DNA from: DAIOEK01 sp963828285
GTDB taxonomy: Bacteria; Chloroflexota; Anaerolineae; Anaerolineales; Anaerolineaceae
DNA length: 64,000 nucleotides
Direction of reading: 5' to 3'
Assembly: GCA_963828285.1 (NCBI GenBank)
Contig: CAWHEB010000002.1
Location: 682,001 to 746,000 of the forward strand
Notes under the pieces: generated by a model
Database searches by the model: none
What the model was told of the DNA's origin: nothing
The model's input: the letters and a program-made list of their open reading frames with translations, nothing else
Part shown: one piece after another, positions 59,196 to 64,000 of the stretch
Numbering within the stretch: position 1 is the stretch's first letter
Layout of the letters: every line of letters begins with the position of its first letter
Translations under genes and position numbers: made by a program

Positions 59196-60254
59196 ATGAA
59201 CGCCAAACAATTGTCAAACTTAATAGAAAATGAAGAGGCAATGGATACGCCCGAGTATCCACACTGCCGCCGCAGCATGGCAAAAACAGAAAAGAAAGAT
59301 CTAGAAAACCTGGTTCTATTCACATCTCTATCGAGAAAAAGCAAGAAAAAAATCAAGAAAACTGAAGCAGTCGTCATTGATGAAATACTCCAGCATAACA
59401 ATCCCAGCCTGGTTGGAGATGAACAGGCATTCAGCCCTACATTCAAGTCATCACGCCACGAACGGGGATGGATCATGTCATACCTTGAACCGTTTTTCAA
59501 TCAACAGATGATAACTGATGTCATTGCCCGTGTAAAAGGAGGGAAAGAAGCCAATGTCTATTGTTGTAGAGCATTCCCGGGATTGGGAACCGAATTGGTG
59601 GCCGCAAAGATTTATCGGCCTAGGATGTTTCGAAGTTTACGTAACGATTCGCTCTACCGTGAAGGTAGAATCGTCCTCGATGATCAGGGGAAGGAAGTAC
59701 ATAATGACAAAGCCCTCCATGCGGTCACGAAAGGTTCCGCGTTTGGAAAAGAATTGAGTCATACGTCCTGGCTGGGTCATGAATATCTGACGCTAGAACG
59801 CTTACACGCAGCTGGTGCTGATGTTCCAAAACCATACGCATCATCTCAGAATACGATCCTGATGCAATACCTTGGTGAAGAGTACCAATCCGCTGCCACA
59901 TTGAATGAAGTCCATCTTCCCAATAGATCTAAAGCCAAATTCCTGTTTGACCGGATGATCCATAATGTGGATCTTATGCTGGCAAATAAGTGCATACACG
60001 GAGACCTATCCGCATACAATATCCTCTACTGGCAGGGTGAAGTGCTAATCATCGATTTTCCTCAGGCGGTCAACCCGAAGAATAATCGCAGTTCATTTGA
60101 AATCTTTAAGCGCGACCTTACCCGTTTGTGTCAGTATTTTGAGGACTATGAGATCAAATCGAATCCGTTCGAATTAGCCCGGCAGTTATGGAAAAAACAT
60201 GGTTACGATGCATTCATGATAGATTCCAATACTGATTGGAATGATCACGGATGA
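59196..60254 (+). CDS. RIO1-type serine kinase
   Basis: A protein of 352 residues. The N-terminal 90 residues are Lys-rich and polar. The kinase core has ITDVIARVKGGKEANVYCCR (glycine loop), ELVAAKIYRPRMFRS (ATP Lys), LTLERLHAAGADVPKPYA, NKCIHGDLSAYNILYWQGEV with the catalytic Asp, and LIIDFPQAVNP with the metal-binding Asp. RIO kinases are common in archaea and eukaryotes, where they help mature small ribosomal subunits; bacterial versions are less studied. GGAAAGAAG before ATG 59196 makes it the preferred start; an ATG at 59157 has no site. It lies behind two terminators and a peptide ORF. Confidence 0.88.
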   Translation: MNAKQLSNLIENEEAMDTPEYPHCRRSMAKTEKKDLENLVLFTSLSRKSKKKIKKTEAVVIDEILQHNNPSLVGDEQAFSPTFKSSRHERGWIMSYLEPFFNQQMITDVIARVKGGKEANVYCCRAFPGLGTELVAAKIYRPRMFRSLRNDSLYREGRIVLDDQGKEVHNDKALHAVTKGSAFGKELSHTSWLGHEYLTLERLHAAGADVPKPYASSQNTILMQYLGEEYQSAATLNEVHLPNRSKAKFLFDRMIHNVDLMLANKCIHGDLSAYNILYWQGEVLIIDFPQAVNPKNNRSSFEIFKRDLTRLCQYFEDYEIKSNPFELARQLWKKHGYDAFMIDSNTDWNDHG

Positions 60255-60273
60255 AAACTTTGGGGTAATCATA

Positions 60274-60321
60274 GAAGAAAAAGGATCCACCTTGATCAAC
60301 TAGGCTGGATCCATTTTCTTC
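60274..60321 (+). terminator. Terminator of the RIO kinase gene
   Basis: GAAGAAAAAGGATCCA pairs almost perfectly with TGGATCCATTTTCTTC across a 16-base loop; the 3' arm provides the T-rich end. Confidence 0.85.
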
Positions 60322-60441
60322 GTTTCTGCATAATGCTTATACCGGATTTTGAAAGTGATTGTGGTGTTCACTACACTGAAGTGGTGCAAGAATATACCTG
60401 AAACCAAAATGGGCTTCAGGTGATGCTTGTCGGAGGTAAAA

Positions 60442-60696
60442 ATGGAGCGATATCTGGTTGAATCCCATCATACTGAGGAGGACTGCCACCATGTAGTTGA
60501 ACAATTCATTTTCCACGGACTTATCAACAATATCGATTGGGGCTGCGAAGACGGAGTGCACGTTGGTTTGGCGATTGTGGATGTGGAGAACAAAGATCTG
60601 GCAATGGTGATGATCCCACCTAATTTGCGATCCAAAGCGAAGGTGATACGGCTGGTCAAGTACTCACCCGAAAAAATCCAAGCTGCGCACGAATAA
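60442..60696 (+). CDS. Small hypothetical protein
   Basis: An 84-residue soluble protein with GGAGG six bases before its ATG. It begins MERYLVESHHTEEDCHHVVE, with several His and Cys, and has a central strand-rich part (VHVGLAIVDVENKDLAMVMI). The small size and strand content suggest a ferredoxin-like fold, possibly in the group of MMR/GYD-type small domains, but I do not recognise the family. It is convergent with the BMC operon, 78 bases from its last gene. Confidence 0.6.
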   Translation: MERYLVESHHTEEDCHHVVEQFIFHGLINNIDWGCEDGVHVGLAIVDVENKDLAMVMIPPNLRSKAKVIRLVKYSPEKIQAAHE

Positions 60697-60773
60697 AACA
60701 GTGGATAATCGAACAAAAAAACTTTCCATTAGAAAGCATGTTTTCAAGCGAAGTACATAATATGGTATTTTTA

Positions 60774-61043
60774 TTATTCCAAATACAGTGAATCTACAAT
60801 CCCGACGATAACCGATATCACGGGTGCATCAGGATTATTTAACACTTGTCTGGCACCACCACCCTCACGGTTGATCAAAACCGTATCACCAATCCCAGCC
60901 TGGGTATTATCCAGTGCAATGAAATCTGCATCCGCATCTTTGCCCGGCAAAGCCAAGGGTTGAACAACAAGCAACCGGCGATTTTTGAATGCCGGATGAC
61001 TGATCGTTGTAACCACTGTTCCAACCACTTTTGCCAATATCAT
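60774..61043 (-). CDS. BMC vertex protein, EutN/CcmL family (second copy)
   Basis: An 89-residue pentamer-forming shell protein that caps microcompartment vertices. MILAKVVGTVVTTISHP is the family start, followed by RLLVVQPLALPGKDADADFI, IGDTVLINREGGGARQVL and the C-terminal strand VISVIVGIVDSLYL. The ATG at 61043 overlaps the TGA of the preceding EutN gene (ATGA), so they are coupled. It is the last gene of the visible operon on the minus strand. Confidence 0.93.
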   Translation of the reverse strand: MILAKVVGTVVTTISHPAFKNRRLLVVQPLALPGKDADADFIALDNTQAGIGDTVLINREGGGARQVLNNPDAPVISVIVGIVDSLYLE

Positions 61044-61360
61044 GTGTAACTTACCCAACCTGGTCGCATCTGGATATCGAATTCACCGTCGGGGCGGATA
61101 TTTAGCTCATCGACAATGCCAACGAGCGCCAGATCGACAGGGACGAACTGAATATCGGGCATAGCCAGGGCAGCTTCACGGGAGCGGACCATGACACAGA
61201 GATCTTCAGGACCAGCCTGGACTACATCAACAGCAACCTGCAATCCTCCAACCGGCTGAAGATTTTTATCCAACGGCTGGACGACAAGCAATTTCAATCC
61301 CTCGGTACCTGTGTACTTGAAGGAGCAGACTGCAGTCCCTTTGACCCGACCGAGTAACAT
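61040..61360 (-). CDS. BMC vertex protein, EutN/CcmL family (first copy)
   Basis: A 106-residue vertex protein. MLLGRVKGTAVCSFKYTGTE and LKLLVVQPLDKNLQPVGG match the family, and ALVGIVDELNIRP is the usual end strand. It is longer than the second copy by a C-terminal tail (DGEFDIQMRPGWVSYT). Two different vertex proteins in one locus are common and may cap distinct vertices. It begins three bases after the stop of the Cys-rich gene. Confidence 0.93.
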   Translation of the reverse strand: MLLGRVKGTAVCSFKYTGTEGLKLLVVQPLDKNLQPVGGLQVAVDVVQAGPEDLCVMVRSREAALAMPDIQFVPVDLALVGIVDELNIRPDGEFDIQMRPGWVSYT

Positions 61361-61363
61361 GGA

Positions 61364-61762
61364 TTACTTTACTCCCGTGTTATTCAGGACGCGATCAATG
61401 ATCTTATCCAGCAGGATTGGATCCACCTGCGAACCTAATTTTGATAGTACGGCGGTGCGAATCCGGCTACTTAAGTCTGAGCCTGAAACCTGGATCGCGG
61501 GGATTGTTTTACTTCTGGGACAGGTATCCGCCTTGGAACAAGTGGAGCAATCACAAGCACATTTCGAAGGGACATTCGAGAGGTATGGGCGGACCGGCGC
61601 ACTTGGATTCTTTTCAAATTGCTGGACCACCTTAATCCCCAGTTTTTCGGCTTTTTCGTAGGCAACCTCGGTCAGGTAAACGTTGTCGTTTACATCGATC
61701 GAACGGACTCCCCGACGGGACATATCTTCAATATCAATTTCTGTATAAAATACTCTAGGCAT
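61364..61762 (-). CDS. BMC-associated Cys-rich protein of unknown function
   Basis: A 132-residue protein between shell genes. The N-terminal 45 residues (IEDMSRRGVRSIDVNDNVYL and TEVAYEKAEKLGIKVVQ) form a compact helix-strand unit. The middle has a tight cysteine cluster, CACDCSTCSKADTC, with four to five Cys that could bind zinc or an iron-sulfur cluster. The end is an amphipathic helix (LLDKIIDRVLNNTG) that resembles a short encapsulation peptide. GGGAGTGAT precedes the ATG. I do not recognise a named family. Its position suggests it belongs inside the compartment or links cargo to the shell. Confidence 0.65.
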   Translation of the reverse strand: MPRVFYTEIDIEDMSRRGVRSIDVNDNVYLTEVAYEKAEKLGIKVVQQFEKNPSAPVRPYLSNVPSKCACDCSTCSKADTCPRSKTIPAIQVSGSDLSSRIRTAVLSKLGSQVDPILLDKIIDRVLNNTGVK

Positions 61763-61797
61763 AGATCACTCCCATCTGCTTGGGGTCTGAATAGAAA

Positions 61798-62424
61798 TTA
61801 TTCGTTCCAACCAGGCAGACTCTCCAAAGCGGTGACAGCGGCATCCCTGGCTGTAATAATTTCAGATTCTGATCCGGCTAACCACATACGTCCGAACCTT
61901 CCCACAGATGAAACATGCAAGAGCTTGATGCTGGCTTTCTTTTCGGCTTCGTTGCAGGCGTAATTGATATACGCTGCTGGAGCGCATTCCAGTACCAGCA
62001 GGGTTTCACCAGGAACCAACATCGATCCTCTTCGGAATCGATTCAAGAGCTGAGATTGGTATGGGTCGATGCGGGTGATCACCTGGGTGGAAACAACCTC
62101 GGGTTTGATTCGATCTTCCACAGTCAATCCCAACCGGGAGAGGACAACATTCCCTGCTTCGAGGACAGCAGCCTGATTCGTCGAGTGCATCTCGAACATA
62201 CCATATTCGCGTTCAACTATCTGCGCGCCAGGTCTGGCTTCTGTAGCCTTAACGGCAATATCGACCATGCGGAACACCTCGTTACCCGGAGACATTTCGA
62301 CGTACAAAGCAGCCATACCCTCGGTTGGTAGATCACCCTGAGTGACTGTTCCGATGAATGCTGCAAATTGAGGCTGCATCCGATCGAGATAGCAGTAACA
62401 ACGTAAAGAAAATTTTTCAGTCAT
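61798..62424 (-). CDS. BMC-T tandem-domain shell protein
   Basis: A 208-residue protein with two BMC folds, which form pseudohexameric trimers in the shell. The first domain spans about residues 30-110 (GMAALYVEMSPGNEVFRMVD and MFEMHSTNQAAVLEAGNVVL); the second about 135-205 (LLVLECAPAAYINYACNEAE and WLAGSESEIITARDAAVTAL). GGAGATT lies before the ATG. Some BMC-T proteins carry a gated pore or an iron-sulfur site at the pore; no obvious pore cysteine was identified. It lies between the EutJ-like and Cys-rich genes. Confidence 0.85.
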   Translation of the reverse strand: MTEKFSLRCYCYLDRMQPQFAAFIGTVTQGDLPTEGMAALYVEMSPGNEVFRMVDIAVKATEARPGAQIVEREYGMFEMHSTNQAAVLEAGNVVLSRLGLTVEDRIKPEVVSTQVITRIDPYQSQLLNRFRRGSMLVPGETLLVLECAPAAYINYACNEAEKKASIKLLHVSSVGRFGRMWLAGSESEIITARDAAVTALESLPGWNE

Positions 62425-62447
62425 ACAATCTCCAATCTATTCCGGAT

Positions 62448-63338
62448 TCACCGGGCAGGGTCTTGCATTGCCATCCCAAGAGGAGTGATAAAAACCGGAT
62501 CATTCGGGACACTGGTAGCAATCCCGGTGTAATCCTGTACCACTTCAGCCATTCCCATAAATGCAGAGGTTCCACCCACCATGGTGATGCTGTCCACCGG
62601 ATGTTTGGCAATATGGCGGGCGGCAATATTGGCGACTTTTTCCATCACCGGACGGATAATCGGGAAAAGATCCTTCTGGGCTGCAGATTGGGTCTTCAGC
62701 GTCTCTGCTTCATCAAGCGGGATCCCCTTTGAACCGGCAATCACCAGGGAGAAATGCGTTCCGCCGGTAGCTTCGTCCGCACTGTAGATGACCTTGCCAT
62801 TCTTGATCACAGCGACACCGGTTGTTCCGCCACCCACATCGACGATCGCACCGTCATCCAATCTCAAGATGTTGTTGGCTGCGCTGGGTTCATCGATCAA
62901 TTCAGGGCAATCCATACCGACAGATTTAATCACATTGGCAGTTGCGCGGACTTCAACAAGGGGTACACCTGGCGGATATCCACTGACTGCATGGGTAAGT
63001 TGACGACCAAGCCTTCGCTCCACCCGTTCCTTCATGCCTTTTAGCAATTCGGATGCACCAAAGAAATCCACGATCAAACCATCCCTGGCAACCTGTGCAA
63101 ACTGCCACTCCCCAACGAGGGGAGTACCAAATTCATCCAGCACGACCAAAACCAAATAGGCAGTACCAAGATCGACACCCACCTTCAATAGCCCTTTGGG
63201 GAAGTCCTGAAGGGGTTGGGCAACGGCTGACAGATCCCGATGCAGAATCACTCTACCAGCCTGATCGAGGTAATCTTCCAGGCTGTCTGCAGGCAGCGTT
63301 AACGGAAAATGGGTCACATCATCCTTCGTGATTGCCAC
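62448..63338 (-). CDS. eutJ: EutJ-like Hsp70-fold chaperone/ATPase
   Basis: A 296-residue actin/Hsp70-fold protein. VGVDLGTAYLVLVVLDEFG is the phosphate 1 motif; ELIDEPSAANNILRLDDGA and IVDVGGGTTGVAVIKNGKVI are the connect and phosphate 2 motifs; SITMVGGTSAFMGMAEVVQD is the adenosine motif. EutJ proteins are found in ethanolamine and other microcompartment operons, where they may reactivate or fold cargo. Length and motif order match EutJ. The symbol is assigned by family resemblance; the locus need not act on ethanolamine. Confidence 0.88.
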   Translation of the reverse strand: MAITKDDVTHFPLTLPADSLEDYLDQAGRVILHRDLSAVAQPLQDFPKGLLKVGVDLGTAYLVLVVLDEFGTPLVGEWQFAQVARDGLIVDFFGASELLKGMKERVERRLGRQLTHAVSGYPPGVPLVEVRATANVIKSVGMDCPELIDEPSAANNILRLDDGAIVDVGGGTTGVAVIKNGKVIYSADEATGGTHFSLVIAGSKGIPLDEAETLKTQSAAQKDLFPIIRPVMEKVANIAARHIAKHPVDSITMVGGTSAFMGMAEVVQDYTGIATSVPNDPVFITPLGMAMQDPAR

Positions 63339-63344
63339 AAAGAA

Positions 63345-63674
63345 CTATTTCTTTTCCGCTGTACGTCCGCCAACCTGACCCTTGCTGTTCTGGGGCAGAA
63401 TCATTTCCACATCCTGGTGAGGCCGTGGAATGACATGGACAGACACAAGTTCGCCAACACGCTTGGCAGCAGCAGCGCCTGCATCTGTAGCAGCCTTTAC
63501 AGCGCCAACATCACCGCGAACCATTACGGTAACCAGTCCACCGCCAACATATTCCGAACCGATCAATACAACATTGGCAGCCTTGACCATCGCATCGGCA
63601 GCCTCAATTGCACCAACCAATCCTTTGGTTTCCACCATTCCTAACGCAATCAGTGCAGTGTCAAAAGCCATCAT
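63345..63674 (-). CDS. BMC-H hexameric shell protein (PduA/EutM-like)
   Basis: A 109-residue single-BMC-domain protein. TALIALGMVETKGLVGAIEA, ADAMVKAANVVLIGSEYVGG and GLVTVMVRGDVGAVKAATDA are the standard motifs; HVIPRPHQDVEMILPQ closes the domain and a basic tail follows. Hexamers of this protein form the flat faces of the shell and the central pore. Two ATGs at 63674 and 63671 are both possible. It lies between the aldehyde dehydrogenase and EutJ-like genes. Confidence 0.95.
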   Translation of the reverse strand: MMAFDTALIALGMVETKGLVGAIEAADAMVKAANVVLIGSEYVGGGLVTVMVRGDVGAVKAATDAGAAAAKRVGELVSVHVIPRPHQDVEMILPQNSKGQVGGRTAEKK

Positions 63675-63707
63675 TCACATCCTTTCAATCAATTTGATTA
63701 AATAAAA

Positions 63708-64000
63708 TCATCGTTTGGAGTTCAGTAATTCCTGAACGATCTCGCGAACGATTTTTTCAATCTCCGCATTTTCCAATGACGGAGATGTACCTACAGTTGT
63801 TGGAGCGGTCATCATGGATGATATGGGAGGGTGAAGCTCATAAGCCAACCGCTTGACATTGAACATGTGAAACACAGAGATGTTGTCACCAGTGATCGAG
63901 CCACCGATACCACCCGATCCGAGAGTAAGGGAAGGCATGACGCCGGTTGTCATACCAATTGCTCCGAGTGTTCCCATTGTGTTCACCACGATGCGAAAGA
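63708..64000 (-). CDS. CoA-acylating aldehyde dehydrogenase, C-terminal part, with encapsulation peptide
   Basis: Only the last 97 residues are inside the window. IVVNTMGTLGAIGMTTGVMP, SLTLGSGGIGGSITGDNISV and FHMFNVKRLAYEL match the C-terminal region of PduP/EutE/AdhE-type acylating aldehyde dehydrogenases, which turn an aldehyde and CoA into acyl-CoA with NAD reduction. After a Pro/Thr-rich linker the chain ends in an amphipathic helix, NAEIEKIVREIVQELLNSK, of the kind that directs cargo into the shell. Such C-terminal targeting is known in several BMC types; others carry it at the N-terminus. Confidence 0.92.
   Translation of the reverse strand, partial: FRIVVNTMGTLGAIGMTTGVMPSLTLGSGGIGGSITGDNISVFHMFNVKRLAYELHPPISSMMTAPTTVGTSPSLENAEIEKIVREIVQELLNSKR

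Overview
The window looks like a chromosomal segment from an anaerobic Chloroflexota bacterium, most likely class Anaerolineae (inferred from gene content, not from a marker gene). Pointers are the lipoprotein substrate-binding proteins with long Ala/Glu/Pro linkers, many membrane sensor kinases, a cellobiose phosphorylase operon, GT-C glycosyltransferases and a bacterial microcompartment (BMC) locus. No phage, insertion sequence or CRISPR array was seen. At least fourteen genes are split between reading frames, including priA and thrC, which are hard to lose. Uncorrected indel errors of a draft assembly are therefore the first explanation for most breaks; coordinates given for those genes span all frames.

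Layout. 1-2.0 kb: remains of a sugar ABC operon on the minus strand. 2.3-7.1 kb: an HTH protein, a receiver protein with a kinase-like N-terminus, a SIS isomerase, a polyphosphate-glucokinase-like ROK protein and a histidine kinase. 7.1-12.9 kb: tRNA-Asn, small YjfB-like and DUF4173/DUF4203 proteins, and a response regulator/kinase pair. 12.9-19.6 kb: a nitroreductase, then a plus-strand cluster SGNH::MBOAT, acyl carrier protein, acyl-AMP ligase and GT-C glycosyltransferase, which resembles a D-alanylation (Dlt) type surface acylation system. 19.9-28.0 kb: ADP-ribosylglycohydrolase, phosphoribosyltransferase, a MEMO/CNNM/PriA operon and thrC-thrB. 28.0-31.3 kb: an accessory island with a GT87-like glycosyltransferase interrupted by a CAAT tetranucleotide tract, a CMD-family protein and two inverted copies of a ~135-nt putative small RNA gene. 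31.3-35.5 kb: two secreted or surface proteins. 35.8-37.4 kb: lipid kinase and acyltransferase.

37.4-48.3 kb is a minus-strand cellobiose operon: LacI regulator, binding protein, two permeases, GH94 cellobiose phosphorylase, PIG-V-like glycosyltransferase and GH3 beta-glucosidase, with matching LacI operators before lacI and before the binding protein. 48.4-51.4 kb: an ATP-grasp ligase with an overlapping esterase, and a cation efflux protein. 51.5-58.3 kb: a giant hybrid sensor kinase overlapping an HD-GYP response regulator, then a MetV-MetF-like methylenetetrahydrofolate reductase. 58.4-60.7 kb: a small STAS-like protein, a 19-residue peptide ORF followed by two matching terminator hairpins, and a RIO kinase. 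60.7-64 kb: a minus-strand BMC operon (acylating aldehyde dehydrogenase, BMC-H, EutJ-like chaperone, BMC-T, Cys-rich protein, two EutN/CcmL pentamers) that runs off the window, so its signature enzyme is unseen.

The observations most worth following are the tetranucleotide tract at the exact frame switch of the GT87 gene, the twin putative small RNA units flanking it, and the Dlt-like acylation cluster.
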